From positions 1 through 41,724 of the IMG/VR virus record IMGVR_UViG_3300018063_000025: DNA of 41,724 bases; one strand, written 5' to 3'. Below the pieces are notes generated by a model that ran no database searches, was not told the DNA's origin, and was given only the letters and a program-made list of their open reading frames with translations. Positions 13,922-24,074 of this stretch are shown here, piece after piece. Origin of the DNA: a virus. Position 1 is the first letter of the stretch. The number at the start of each line of letters is the position of its first letter. The translations under genes were made by a program, and so were the position numbers.

Positions 13922-14428
13922 ATGGCAGTTGTAGCACTCAAAAGCACTCCGCTCACGAACGCCGACTCGACGCCAGTGAAGCTGAACCGTGCCGACGTGG
14001 CCCGGGCCCGGAGGCTTCATAATCGGGGCGTGGTCACGACCGGCGCTGCCGACTCCATCGGCTCGACGTACCGTTTCACCCGCATCAAATCCTCGGATAT
14101 GATTCTTTCTGTCCTGTTGGACAACGATGCGATCGCGACGGCCCCGACGATGGATATCGGCTTGTACAGGACGACCAGGGACGGTGGCGCGGTGGTCAAT
14201 GCGACCCTATTCGCGTCGGCGGTGGCATTGGCGGCGGCCCAGGCGTCGCTGAACGTGACGCGGGAATCTCTCGTCATCACGGTCGCCAACATGGAGAAGC
14301 GGGTATGGGAGCTTCTCGCGTTGACGGAAGATCCGTTGCTCGAGTACGACGTGACCGGCACCCTTGTCGCCGCCACCACGGCGGTCGGGTCGATCGCCGT
14401 TGCGGTGGATGTGGTCGGCGGAAGCTGA
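13922..14428 (+). CDS. Putative capsid cement/decoration protein, 168 aa
   Basis: An AAAGGAGATA site precedes the ATG. The chain is beta-rich (YRFTRIKSSDMILSVLLD, ATLFASAVALAAAQASL, LEYDVTGTLVAATTAVGSIAV) and shows no catalytic motif. In BPP-1 the gene next to the shell protein encodes a cement protein; same place and size here make that the best guess. It is transcribed with the capsid gene and both end at the terminator 14448-14482. Confidence 0.6.
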   Translation: MAVVALKSTPLTNADSTPVKLNRADVARARRLHNRGVVTTGAADSIGSTYRFTRIKSSDMILSVLLDNDAIATAPTMDIGLYRTTRDGGAVVNATLFASAVALAAAQASLNVTRESLVITVANMEKRVWELLALTEDPLLEYDVTGTLVAATTAVGSIAVAVDVVGGS

Positions 14429-14447
14429 TCGAAAGTGCGTAGTGATG

Positions 14448-14482
14448 CGGCCCCGGGTCGATTCCCGGGGCCGTTCTTTTTT
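14448..14482 (+). terminator. Intrinsic terminator after capsid and cement genes
   Basis: CGGCCCCGGG (14448-14457) and CCCGGGGCCG (14464-14473) make a perfect 10-bp stem with a 6-base loop, followed by TTCTTTTTT. This is a textbook Rho-independent terminator. No promoter follows, so it must leak; it would lower expression of the tail genes relative to the shell genes. Confidence 0.92.
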
Positions 14483-14496
14483 GAAGGAGAGCAGCA

Positions 14497-14691
14497 ATGG
14501 CGACCCGACGTTATGGTTTGTCCCGTGCCGAAACCGATCAGCAAGTGACCGAGGCCGTCGGCGCGGCGATCGTTACCGATTCCATGGAGTTCACGTTCGA
14601 TCTGGCCGTGAGCTTGACCCGCGAGGACGTGTTGCTGGCCCTGGAGAAGTTCAAGTCTCACATCCTTAAGGGCAGCTTTCCGCCGGCCTGA
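14497..14691 (+). CDS. Hypothetical protein, 64 aa
   Basis: GAAGGAGAGCAGCA lies before the ATG; the ribosome site partly follows the terminator T-run. Chain MATRRYGLSRAETDQQVTEA ... LTREDVLLALEKFKSHILKG, short beta then helix. Not recognised; it stands between the cement and gp11-like genes. Confidence 0.6.
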   Translation: MATRRYGLSRAETDQQVTEAVGAAIVTDSMEFTFDLAVSLTREDVLLALEKFKSHILKGSFPPA

Positions 14692-14702
14692 TGGAGTAGG
14701 CC

Positions 14703-15302
14703 GTGGCCTCTGAAGTAGATATTGCTAACCTTGCGCTTACGCTCCTCGGCGAGGAGCGGATCATGGCGCTGTCCGATGACATAAAGCCTGCACGCGAGGC
14801 CGCTGCTGTTTTCGCTTTGGCCCGTGACTCGATGCAGGGGGCCTGGACCTGGAGCTTCACGAAGAAGCGTTCGGTGTTGCCCAAGCTGTCGTCCACGCCC
14901 GTCGGGCCTTATAGCCTCGAATTTCAACTCCCCAACGAGGCCCTGCGGATCATTCAAGTTGGTCAACATTACGTCGGGGTGGATTTGACCAATTACCGGG
15001 GATTCCCGGTTGAGGAATTTTCGATCGAGGGGCGTCGCATCCTGACCAATATCAGTGATCCCCTTGACCTGCTGTTTTGCCAGCGGGTAACGGACACCAC
15101 GCAATTCCCTTCCACGTTCATTACCGCGTTTGCGGGCGAATTGGCGGCGATGCTGGCGGAGCCTCTCACCCAATCCGATACCAAGCGTGACCGGGCCGAG
15201 AAATACCGGGACCGGCAAATAAAGTTGGCGATCAGGGCGAATGCCATCGAGCTATCGCCGGTATTGTTGGCGGACGACAGTTGGATCTTGTCGAGGCGAT
15301 GA
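14703..15302 (+). CDS. Tail tubular protein A (T7 gp11-like adaptor)
   Basis: 199 residues (T7 gp11 is 196). Start at GTG 14703 behind GGAG. Diagnostic pattern: EVDIANLALTLLGEERI at the N-terminus, FALARDSMQGAWTWSFTKKR (the WxW/F motif), FQLPNEALRII and a late helix LAAMLAEPLTQSDTKRDRAE. It bridges portal and nozzle. Ends next to the gp12-like gene. Confidence 0.9.
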   Translation: MASEVDIANLALTLLGEERIMALSDDIKPAREAAAVFALARDSMQGAWTWSFTKKRSVLPKLSSTPVGPYSLEFQLPNEALRIIQVGQHYVGVDLTNYRGFPVEEFSIEGRRILTNISDPLDLLFCQRVTDTTQFPSTFITAFAGELAAMLAEPLTQSDTKRDRAEKYRDRQIKLAIRANAIELSPVLLADDSWILSRR

Positions 15303-17864
15303 GTGAGCAAAGCCAGCCCCATTATAACCTCCTGCAATTCGGGGGAGTTTTCCCCGCTCCTGGCCGGGCGGACGGATATAAAGTATTGGGGCAACGCGTG
15401 CCGCCGGCTTCGTAATTTCATCCCCATGCCGCAGGGCCCGGGTCGCCGCCGGCCGGGCACGCGGTTCGTAGCAGAAGTCAAGAATTCGGCCCATCGCACG
15501 TGGCTGGCATCGTTCGAGTTCAGTGCTGATCAAGCCTATGTCCTTGAAATCGGGGACCGATACATCCGCTTCTACGCCAGTCATGGTGTGGTGCAAACTT
15601 CACCGGGCAGTGGCATTCCATTCGAGGTTTCTACCCCATGGCTGATTGACGATTTGACGGGGGTTGATGGCACCCTGCAACTTCGCGTGGTGCAATCGGG
15701 CGATGTGATGTATCTCGTGCATAATGATGTGCAGCCCCAGAAATTGGAACGGCTGGCGGCGGCATTGTTCACCCTCACTCCACTTGATTTAGAAGGCGGG
15801 CCATTCAAGGATGTGGACCTGACGCAAACGATCACGGTTTGGGCGAGCGCCGCAACCGGTAACATCACGCTCAATGCGTCTTCATCCATCTTTAACGATG
15901 CCCGGATGGTGGGCATGTTGTTCCTGCTCGAGCAGCGCGCGGCGGATGCCGTGCTCGCGTGGGAGGCGGGGAAGGCGGTAACTGTCAACGATATCCGCCA
16001 ATCGGATGGCAAGAATTATAAAGCCCTGCAGACCGGGACCACCGGCACGATCAAGCCCACGCATACGTCCGGGGCAAAGTTTGATGGCGCGGCAGTTCAA
16101 TGGGAATTTCAGGACCCGGGTTATGGCTGGTGCAAGATCACGGATATCACGGGCCTTACCGCCACCGCTACCGTCCTGTCGCGTTTTCCGGCCCAGGCCG
16201 TGGGCGCGCCGCAAGCTTCCACTCGCTGGGCATTTGGGGCATTTTCAAATGTTGTGGTGCCCATTGTTGGATTGTCCGAGGAAAATGGCCCCGGGCTGGG
16301 GTGGCCGGATTCCGTGACGTTTTTCCGTGAGCGGTTGGTACTTGCCAAAGATCGGTCGATCTATACATCTAAGAGCGGAGATTTTGAAAACTTTAACCGG
16401 AAGGATGATGGCGGACAGATCGTGGCCGATGGCGCGATCATCGTCGATACGACTTCTGACCGGGCAGACCGGATCGAGTGGATCTCGCCCACCGATAAGG
16501 GCTTGTTGGTCGGAACGGCGGGCGATGAGCAAGTGCTTACCGAGATCACTACGTCCGAGCCATTTGGCCCAAAGAATGCATTCTTGAGGAAGCAGACCGG
16601 GCATGGATCGCGGCATGTACAACCGGTCCGGGTCGGGGATGGAGTGATATTTGTCCAAAAGGCGGGGCGCAAGATTCGTGACATTCGCTTCCAATTCGAG
16701 CGCGATGCGCAGAGCACCACGGACCTGACGGTCCTCGCCGAACATGTCCCTAAGGGCGGGGTTATCGACATGATTTATCAGCAGGAGCCCGATTCCGTGG
16801 TTTGGATGGCGCGGAAGGATGGGGCATTGCTGGGATTCACGCTCAATCGTGAGCAGGACGTTCGCGGTTGGCACCCGCATCGAATCGGGGGCTTTGCGGA
16901 CGTGGCCAAGAAGCAATTCGCCAAGGTCGAGGCCATTACCGTGGTCCCGTCGCCCGATGGCGAGCGCGATGATCTTTGGATGATCGTCCAACGCACAGTC
17001 AACGGGGTGACGCGGCGTTATGTCGAATTCATGGAGAAATACCATGAAGAGGGGGACGATCAGCAGGATGCCTTCTACGTGGACTCGGGCCTAACGCTCG
17101 ATAACCTTCAGACCATGACATTGCAACCCGGCACCGGGGCCAATGTCGAGGATGCCGTTAACGTGGTGTTCATTGCCGGGGCGTCGGTATTTGCGGGCGG
17201 GGACGTCGGGAAATTTATTCATTTCCGGCACACTACTATCAGCATCACTGGAAAGATCACCTATAAGCTGGCCGTGGCCGAGATCACGGCCTTTGATTCG
17301 GTGGTGCAGGTGAAGTGTACCATTAATGAACCGTTCCCCAACCTGGATCTCATCCTGTCGAGCGGGTGGCGGATGACCGTAACCGTGATATCGGGCCTTG
17401 GGCATCTGGCCGGGGAAACCGTGGCGATATGGGCGGACGGGGCGGTGCAGCCATCGAAGGTGGTCAGTGGCGGTGGAACGATTACGTTTTCTACCCCGGC
17501 CAGTAAAGCGCAGGTCGGGTTGGGCGGGTCAGCCGTCATGCAACCCATGCCGATAGATGCGGGGGCGGAGGATGGAGGCACGGCGCAGGGCAAGACGATG
17601 CGGGCCCATAAGGTTACGATCCGGTTCAATGAAACCATCGGCGTTAAATTCGGGACCGATGAGGATAAGAAATTGGATGAAATAACGTATCGGAAACCCA
17701 CGGACCTGATGGATATCGCGGTACCGTTGTTCACGGGTGATAAGCTGGTGTCGTGGCCGGAGGGGTATGAGGGCCAGTTGCTAATCACCATTGTGCAGGA
17801 TCAGCCTGCCCCGTGCACGGTGGTTGCCATCATGCCGCACATGGTTACTTATGGTGCTCGATGA
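15303..17864 (+). CDS. Tail tubular protein B (T7 gp12-like nozzle)
   Basis: 853 residues, close to T7 gp12 (794). GTG start right after the gp11-like stop. The opening SCNSGEFSPLLAGRTDIKYW...ACRRLRNFIPMPQGPGRRRPGTRF is the hallmark of this family, followed by FSADQAYVLEIGDRYIRFY and, in the middle, FRERLVLAKDRSIYTSKSGDFENF. It forms the nozzle of the short tail through which DNA exits. Overlap ATGA with the next gene. Confidence 0.92.
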   Translation: MSKASPIITSCNSGEFSPLLAGRTDIKYWGNACRRLRNFIPMPQGPGRRRPGTRFVAEVKNSAHRTWLASFEFSADQAYVLEIGDRYIRFYASHGVVQTSPGSGIPFEVSTPWLIDDLTGVDGTLQLRVVQSGDVMYLVHNDVQPQKLERLAAALFTLTPLDLEGGPFKDVDLTQTITVWASAATGNITLNASSSIFNDARMVGMLFLLEQRAADAVLAWEAGKAVTVNDIRQSDGKNYKALQTGTTGTIKPTHTSGAKFDGAAVQWEFQDPGYGWCKITDITGLTATATVLSRFPAQAVGAPQASTRWAFGAFSNVVVPIVGLSEENGPGLGWPDSVTFFRERLVLAKDRSIYTSKSGDFENFNRKDDGGQIVADGAIIVDTTSDRADRIEWISPTDKGLLVGTAGDEQVLTEITTSEPFGPKNAFLRKQTGHGSRHVQPVRVGDGVIFVQKAGRKIRDIRFQFERDAQSTTDLTVLAEHVPKGGVIDMIYQQEPDSVVWMARKDGALLGFTLNREQDVRGWHPHRIGGFADVAKKQFAKVEAITVVPSPDGERDDLWMIVQRTVNGVTRRYVEFMEKYHEEGDDQQDAFYVDSGLTLDNLQTMTLQPGTGANVEDAVNVVFIAGASVFAGGDVGKFIHFRHTTISITGKITYKLAVAEITAFDSVVQVKCTINEPFPNLDLILSSGWRMTVTVISGLGHLAGETVAIWADGAVQPSKVVSGGGTITFSTPASKAQVGLGGSAVMQPMPIDAGAEDGGTAQGKTMRAHKVTIRFNETIGVKFGTDEDKKLDEITYRKPTDLMDIAVPLFTGDKLVSWPEGYEGQLLITIVQDQPAPCTVVAIMPHMVTYGAR

Positions 17865-18358
17865 AGTCACTGCATAGACAACGCGGCTGGTTCTGGATTA
17901 TTCCACTTGCGATGGCGGCGGTGAGTGCTATTGCCGGCGCCAAGGAAAAGAAGAAAAAGGCGAAGGCCGAAGCCGCCGCGATGCAATATGATGCATTGCA
18001 GCGTCAGCAGGAATCCGAGGCCACGTTAGCGACGTACAATCTCCGTGAGGAATCGCAGCGGCGGCGGGCGCGGCGGGTGCAGGGCAACTTGCGCGCCGGC
18101 TTGGCGGAATCGGGCATCGGGTATGGGCGGGGCACCGCGCTCGATGTCGAAATGGAATCGGCGGTGGAGTCGGAAATGGATGCTCTGAACATCCGGTACG
18201 AGGGCAATTTGAAGGCGCGCGGGTTGTTGGCCGAATCCGAGCAACAATTTGCGGCGCGGCGGGAACATCTACGTGGGGCCAGGGCTTCCGAACGTGCGGG
18301 GTACTTGAGTGCCGCCGGCACGGTGCTCGGGGGCGTTGGACAATATTTGGGCAGTTAG
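17861..18358 (+). CDS. Internal virion protein, small (gp14-like position)
   Basis: ATG at 17861 overlaps the gp12-like stop (ATGA); 165 residues. A short hydrophobic segment (FWIIPLAMAAVSAIAGA) near the N-terminus is followed by a Lys-rich patch and a long Arg/Glu/Ala helix (EESQRRRARRVQGNLRAG, NIRYEGNLKARGLLAESEQQ) and a Gly-rich membrane-like end. T7 gp14 has the same plan and forms the outer-membrane pore during ejection. Called by order and architecture. Confidence 0.75.
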   Translation: MKSLHRQRGWFWIIPLAMAAVSAIAGAKEKKKKAKAEAAAMQYDALQRQQESEATLATYNLREESQRRRARRVQGNLRAGLAESGIGYGRGTALDVEMESAVESEMDALNIRYEGNLKARGLLAESEQQFAARREHLRGARASERAGYLSAAGTVLGGVGQYLGS

Positions 18359-18400
18359 GGCGGGGGCGGCGGGGCCTTGGCCGGATCGACGGGATAGAAG

Positions 18401-20017
18401 ATGGCGCGCATCACCGAGTACACTCAGCAAACGCAGACCCCGGATATTCCACGTAGACGGGATGCCCCTGTCTTATATTCACCGGGGGTCCTGGCACAAG
18501 CCGCCCCGGATCTTACTCGGGGCGCCGCCATGCTGGCGGAAGGGCTCGAGAGGCGCGAGGAGCGGGAAGCCGCCGCATGGGCCGCGCAGGAAATGTCCGG
18601 GGCGCGTTTGCATTGGACCGTGCAAATGGTCGAGCGCCAGAGCGCGGCTGAGCCGGGTGCTCCCGATTTTACAGCGGGGGTGATGAAAGATTTTGACGCG
18701 TACGCCGAGGAACGCCTCAAAAAGGCTCCGTCCAAGCGGGCGCAGATGGCGGTCGGAGGCAAGTTTCTACAGTACAAATCTACGCTGGCCGAGGGGGCAG
18801 TCGGATTTGAGGCCAAGGCCCGGGTCGATTTGCAAGAGGACCAGTTCAAAGTTGGCATGAACAATGTGGCCAACCTGATGCAAGCTGACCCCAATCAATA
18901 TCGGGATGCCCTGGCCGAGCAACTTTCTGCCATTGACGCGGCCCCCATTCCCCCGGTGCGGCGCTCGGCCCTTCGTGAAACCGCGGTGAATAAGGTATCC
19001 GAGGCCGCTGTCTGGGCGCAAATCCAGAAGAGCCCGGGCCTGTTTCTGCAGAGCATCGGCATGACGCCGCAAGAAGGCGGCAAGCAGCGGATCGCCCCCG
19101 ATATGAAGGGCGTGACGGGGAACGCGGCGTTTGACGCCCTGCTCCCGGAGAAGCGGATTAAGTTCGTAGAGACGGCGTTCGCGGTCAAGGCTAATTTGGA
19201 CCGGGACGAAGAGAAATCTACCAAAGCACGGGCGGATCAGCTTTCTTCGGACGGGTTGAAATTGGCATGGGACATGGAGAAGGAAGGCAAGTTGTCCCGT
19301 ACCTATGTGGAAATGCTCAGGCCCATGGTCAGTCAGGGCGAGTATCACACGCTGTTGAACGCGCTGGAACGTTCACAGCGCGGCGAGCCGGAGCGCGATG
19401 ATCCGGAGGCCGTGCGCCAGTTGCTTAATACTTTGTACGGGCCGACCCCGGAAGCGACGCACGGCCTTGCAATGCGATTCAGTCAATCGAGGCTGATTAA
19501 GAATGACACGCTCACGTCCATGCGCAGCCATGCGCGCTCGATCTCGCGGACCGAAGGGCCCAAGTCCGATTACGAACGGGGGCGTGCTTATGTCCATGAT
19601 TCGCTTGATCCGGGGCCGATGGTTCCTGATCCGGCGGGCCGTCGCCGTTTGGCCGAGGCTCTGGATACTTTCGACCGTTGGCACAACGCCCAGGCTCGTA
19701 CCGATAAGGAAATCGAGACGCGGGCAAAAGAAGTCGTGGATCAGTATGTGTTTATCGATTTCCGCGAATCCGTGCTGATGTTGCCGCAGCCCCGGTATTC
19801 GACGGTTCGCCGTGATTTCAGTGATTTTCAAGCCACGGGCAAGGAAATTTCGCGTGCGATCGACCATGCCAAGGACCGACGCGATAAGGGCGAGATCACG
19901 CCGGGGGATTATAATGAAGAAATGCGAATCCTGAACCGGTGGATTAAGACTTATGAAGAGGCCAAGAGACAAAATGCCGAAGCGGAAGCCAGAAAAGCCG
20001 AGCGGAAGCGCCGCTAA
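18401..20017 (+). CDS. Internal virion protein, middle (gp15-like position)
   Basis: 538 residues, almost entirely helical and polar, starting MARITEYTQQTQTPDIPRRR. Features such as DFTAGVMKDFDAYAEERLKKA and LAEQLSAIDAAPIPPVRRSALRETAVNKVSEAA are typical of tail-channel internal proteins that line the DNA path into the cell. It precedes the giant internal protein and overlaps it. T7 gp15 is 747 residues, so this one is shorter. Confidence 0.7.
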   Translation: MARITEYTQQTQTPDIPRRRDAPVLYSPGVLAQAAPDLTRGAAMLAEGLERREEREAAAWAAQEMSGARLHWTVQMVERQSAAEPGAPDFTAGVMKDFDAYAEERLKKAPSKRAQMAVGGKFLQYKSTLAEGAVGFEAKARVDLQEDQFKVGMNNVANLMQADPNQYRDALAEQLSAIDAAPIPPVRRSALRETAVNKVSEAAVWAQIQKSPGLFLQSIGMTPQEGGKQRIAPDMKGVTGNAAFDALLPEKRIKFVETAFAVKANLDRDEEKSTKARADQLSSDGLKLAWDMEKEGKLSRTYVEMLRPMVSQGEYHTLLNALERSQRGEPERDDPEAVRQLLNTLYGPTPEATHGLAMRFSQSRLIKNDTLTSMRSHARSISRTEGPKSDYERGRAYVHDSLDPGPMVPDPAGRRRLAEALDTFDRWHNAQARTDKEIETRAKEVVDQYVFIDFRESVLMLPQPRYSTVRRDFSDFQATGKEISRAIDHAKDRRDKGEITPGDYNEEMRILNRWIKTYEEAKRQNAEAEARKAERKRR

Positions 20018-23000
20018 GATCTATAGCGGTAAGGGCCCTCGGTGGTTCATCGAGGATATTCTGCCTAAGATGCATGAAGAGGGCGGGGCGGAACGTGTCC
20101 TGGTGCCGAAAGTTACAGATCCGGAGCCAATGATCCGTGAGATCGATCCCGATGAATTTTTGAATCGGGACCCCAAGGATGGGCCCTTGATCATGGCCAC
20201 TGCCCCCATGCATCAGCCCGCACGCCGTGCCATTAAGGGTGATGTGACTGATCCGGAGCAGGTGGCTCAGCTTCAATTTGCCCCGGAGATTCAAGAGAAG
20301 GCCGATGCGATGCGCCGCAAGCAGGAAGCCGAGGCTGCCGCGCGCAAGAAGGCTGAGGAAGAGGCCACGGGGGCCCGGGTGCAAGAAGGCCTTAAAGAGC
20401 AGCGTGAACGTGAGAGGATGCTGGAGGATATCGACCTGGGGACCGGTAAGCCGAAGGTCAAGCCCGAGAAGAAGGGTGAAACAGAGCCTATTGTTGTTGC
20501 GGAGGGGGGCCCTACTCATAGGTTAGTGGTGCCGAATGTTGGGGAAATTGCCAAGGGCACCAAGCAGGAAATGCTGGATCTCAAGAAACAGAAGGCTACT
20601 GGTGGGTCGGTCCAAAAAATTCCGATCAAGATCGGAGAAGCAGAATTCGAGCCGCTTGAGCCCCCCATCCAACTTGCGCAGCTTGGCGTCAGGACCGACG
20701 TGCCCGTGTTCGAGGCCGACGACACCCCGCCCGCAGACCTTGGTCCCGACTATCAGAACCGAATCCAGGGCCGCAGCGCCGAGAATGATGCCCGCGAGAC
20801 GGAACTATGGGGCCAAACGTTCAAATCTACCGAGGGCTTGCCGCCGACGCAGATCGAGCCCATTGCCCCAAAGACCGGACCTGAAGGCCGAGAGCTTCCG
20901 GAGCCCAAGCCATCCCGTCGTCCGACCGAGGATCCCCTTGGATTGCAGCCGGGCGGGGAAAGTGGCATACGGACGGTGGGCCGACATGTCAAGGAGGCAT
21001 TTACCCAGATCCCGGCGGGCATGGCGGATGCCGTTATCAATGCATCAAATGTGTTCACCCCGCTCACGGAATGGTTTAACGAAAATATCGTGGATATTCA
21101 TGTTCCGGTGCCCCGGCCCGACGCCCCGCAGACCGTGACCGGGAACATTTCGCGTAAGATCTCGGAGTTTCTGACCGGATTCATTCCGGCACTCCGCGCA
21201 TTGCGCGGTACGGGCGCCGTTACGGGCGCCGCCACCGCACCGATGGCGGCGGGCGCGATCTCGGACTTCTTGGTCCATGATCCGCATGAAGGGCGTTTGG
21301 CCGATTTGTGGAAGGAAGCCAAACTTCCTAACGATATCCTCATCAATTATCTGGCGAGCGATCCCAATGACACCGAACTTGAAAGTCGGTTTAAGAATTC
21401 TCTGGAGGGCGCGGGCCTTGGCCTCGCGACGGAGGGCATATTCCTCGCAGCAAGGGCGATCCGCGCCGCCCGTGCCGTACGCAAGCTTCACACGAACGAG
21501 GTCGACTACTATCGGGCCAAATACGGTGAAATAACGGACGATGCGCTAAAGAATTTGGGCAATCCGAAGGGGTCATCGGTCCGGGTGATTCAGGGCAAGC
21601 TGGAGGGTGATGAGATCAACCTTGCGCCGCGGGCATTTTTGCGCAAGCATGGTGCCGAATTGCCCGAGGGCTTTGAAGTTTCGATCAATTGGGCCCGGAT
21701 CGATGAGCCGGACCAGATCAAGTTTGTCATTGGCAAGATGGCCGAGGCCGGAAAGGGTACGATCGATGAGGCCCGGCGCGGGGTGCAGACTCAGGAAATG
21801 ACGGAGAAGTTGGCCAAGGACATGGGCCTATCGGTCGGGGAGCTTCTTACCCGGCGCAAGGGCGCGGCCCTGAATGCCGAGCAGGCGCTCGCAGCCCGTC
21901 AACTCTGGCTCGCGTCCGGGGAAAAATTGCTGGAATTGGCTAAGGCCGCCGCCGATCCGAACGCCGGCCCTGTCGATATGTTCATATTTCGTAAGCAGAT
22001 GGCCACGCACGCGGCGATTCAATCAGAAGTCCTTGGGGCGCGGGCCGAGGCCGGGCGGGCACTTGCATCTTGGCGAATTCCGGCGACCGGGGCCGAGCGG
22101 GCCAGGGCGATCGAGCAAACGCTCGCGGCCCTGGGCGGGGTCAGCAATTCTAAGGAAATGGCGCGGCGGCTGGCGATCCTTGCGATTCATGGCGACGTGG
22201 GCCCGGCCTCGCTGGGCAAGCTTGCATTCAAGGGGTATACCGCCGCGAGCATCGATGCGTTCCGTGAGTTTTGGGTGAATATGCTCCTGTCGTCGCCCAC
22301 CACGCATTTTGTGAACACGCTGTCAAATACACTCGTTCCATTTCAGCAGATCATGGAGCGCGCGGTGGCGGGCGTCGGGCGCGGTATCGTTGGCGGAGAA
22401 GGCGCGCGACTTGGCGAGGCCGTGGCCATGACTTATGGCATGACCATGGCGCTTCGGGACGCATGGCGCATGGGCCTCAAATCTCTCAAGACCGGCGAGA
22501 CTTCCCTGGGCTTCAACAAGACCGAACTGGTCCGGCCCCGCGCAATTTCTGCCGAGGGCTTTGGCATGGCATCGCAGACCGGATTCGGGCGGGCCTTAGA
22601 TTTCATGGGCAATGTCTTTCGAATCCCGGGGCGGCTCCTGGGTGCCGAGGATGAATTCTTCAAGACCATCGGCTATCGGATGGAGGTTCATGCCCAGGCC
22701 CTTCGTCAGGCGTCGGGCGAAGGTTTGAAAGGTCGCGAGCTGGGCGCCCGGATCGCGGAGCTTGTGAAGAACCCGCCCGAGCATATTCATCTAGCGGCGG
22801 CAGACGCGGCGCTGATCAATACGTTCACATCGGAAGTGGGCACGTGGGGGCGGGCCGTGATCGGCTTGCGGGATGCCGGGCAATATAACCCCATGTTCCT
22901 CGTCTTGCCGTTCGTGCGTACGCCCGTGAATCTTGCCCGGTACGCGTTCGAGCGCACGCCATTGGCCCCGTTTTCGAAGCAATGGCGGGCGGATATTGGA

Positions 23001-24074
23001 GCGGGCGGGGCGCGGTCTGACTTAGCTCTCGCCAAGATGGCCACCGGCACCGCGATGATGATGACGGTCATGGACTATGCGGATCTCGGCATGATCTCTG
23101 GCAAGGGGCCCAAGGACAAGGAGACCCGGGAAGCGCTCAAACGGCAAGGGTGGAAAGAGTACTCATTCAAGGTCGGTGATACTTGGTATTCGTACAATCG
23201 CGTCGATCCCATGGGTATGGTGATGGGCTTTGCATCAAGTATCACCGAGGCCATTAAGGATGGCGAAATCAACGAGGACGACGTGGACGAGTGGAATGAA
23301 GTGGCCGCCATGTCGATTGCCGTGGTGTCGCAGACCGTTATCAATAAGACCTACATGGAGGGCTTTGCCAATTTCGTCGAGGCCATGGACGATCCGCACC
23401 GGCACTCGGAACATTGGGTGCAAAATCTTACTGCTTCCTTGGTGCCGAGTGCCTCGAATGCCCTTAAAAATGTCATGGACCCGCTGGCCCGTGAAGCAAA
23501 TTCCCCCGCCGAGGCGGTCATGGCCCGGATCGCGTTCCTGTCGGAGCGTTTGCCCCCGCGCCGGGACCTATGGGGCGCACCGTTGACGCTTCAACAGCAC
23601 GAAGAACGGGGGGCGGTCGGGACGGTGTACGATGCGCTGACGCCCGTGCGCTCGGCCAAGCAGGTCGAATCGCCCATCGATCGTGAAATCGTGCGCCTGG
23701 GCGAGGGAATCGAGCGGATCGCGAAGAAGTCTACATTCAGCGGGGTCCAGGTGAATTTTAAAGAATGGCCCGAAGTCTACGATGAGTACGTGCGGCTGGC
23801 CGGCAATGAACTCAAGCACCCGGGCTGGCAGATGGGGGCCAAGGACTACTTAAATCTCGTGGTCGAGGGCAAGCATTCCATGGGCCCAGTGTACAAGATC
23901 TTGCCCGACGCATCCCGGCAAGCGTTTATTCAATCAATGATCGGCGATTACCGGAAATTGGCCCAATATAAGATTCTATCGGACCCGCGATTTAAGGAAT
24001 TTGCGGCCTATGTCAAGCGGTTGCAGGAAAATTACCGGGGCGGCAGGATGCCCGTTCTAGGAGAGACGCAATGA
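19974..24074 (+). CDS. Large internal virion protein (gp16-like position), 1366 aa
   Basis: Two starts are possible: ATG 19953 and ATG 19974; neither has a strong site, and both overlap the preceding gene. The N-terminal 350 residues are polar and Pro/Glu/Lys-rich with (KK)AEEEATG-like helices. Then come a Gly/Ala hydrophobic patch (GTGAVTGAATAPMAAGAI), a region FRNSLEGAGLGLATEGIFLAARAIRA-like in the same neighbourhood, and long helical parts. T7 gp16 has a transglycosylase N-terminus; I see no such motif here. Its job is inferred to be DNA ejection, with a membrane-crossing part. Confidence 0.75.
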   Translation: MPKRKPEKPSGSAAKIYSGKGPRWFIEDILPKMHEEGGAERVLVPKVTDPEPMIREIDPDEFLNRDPKDGPLIMATAPMHQPARRAIKGDVTDPEQVAQLQFAPEIQEKADAMRRKQEAEAAARKKAEEEATGARVQEGLKEQRERERMLEDIDLGTGKPKVKPEKKGETEPIVVAEGGPTHRLVVPNVGEIAKGTKQEMLDLKKQKATGGSVQKIPIKIGEAEFEPLEPPIQLAQLGVRTDVPVFEADDTPPADLGPDYQNRIQGRSAENDARETELWGQTFKSTEGLPPTQIEPIAPKTGPEGRELPEPKPSRRPTEDPLGLQPGGESGIRTVGRHVKEAFTQIPAGMADAVINASNVFTPLTEWFNENIVDIHVPVPRPDAPQTVTGNISRKISEFLTGFIPALRALRGTGAVTGAATAPMAAGAISDFLVHDPHEGRLADLWKEAKLPNDILINYLASDPNDTELESRFKNSLEGAGLGLATEGIFLAARAIRAARAVRKLHTNEVDYYRAKYGEITDDALKNLGNPKGSSVRVIQGKLEGDEINLAPRAFLRKHGAELPEGFEVSINWARIDEPDQIKFVIGKMAEAGKGTIDEARRGVQTQEMTEKLAKDMGLSVGELLTRRKGAALNAEQALAARQLWLASGEKLLELAKAAADPNAGPVDMFIFRKQMATHAAIQSEVLGARAEAGRALASWRIPATGAERARAIEQTLAALGGVSNSKEMARRLAILAIHGDVGPASLGKLAFKGYTAASIDAFREFWVNMLLSSPTTHFVNTLSNTLVPFQQIMERAVAGVGRGIVGGEGARLGEAVAMTYGMTMALRDAWRMGLKSLKTGETSLGFNKTELVRPRAISAEGFGMASQTGFGRALDFMGNVFRIPGRLLGAEDEFFKTIGYRMEVHAQALRQASGEGLKGRELGARIAELVKNPPEHIHLAAADAALINTFTSEVGTWGRAVIGLRDAGQYNPMFLVLPFVRTPVNLARYAFERTPLAPFSKQWRADIGAGGARSDLALAKMATGTAMMMTVMDYADLGMISGKGPKDKETREALKRQGWKEYSFKVGDTWYSYNRVDPMGMVMGFASSITEAIKDGEINEDDVDEWNEVAAMSIAVVSQTVINKTYMEGFANFVEAMDDPHRHSEHWVQNLTASLVPSASNALKNVMDPLAREANSPAEAVMARIAFLSERLPPRRDLWGAPLTLQQHEERGAVGTVYDALTPVRSAKQVESPIDREIVRLGEGIERIAKKSTFSGVQVNFKEWPEVYDEYVRLAGNELKHPGWQMGAKDYLNLVVEGKHSMGPVYKILPDASRQAFIQSMIGDYRKLAQYKILSDPRFKEFAAYVKRLQENYRGGRMPVLGETQ

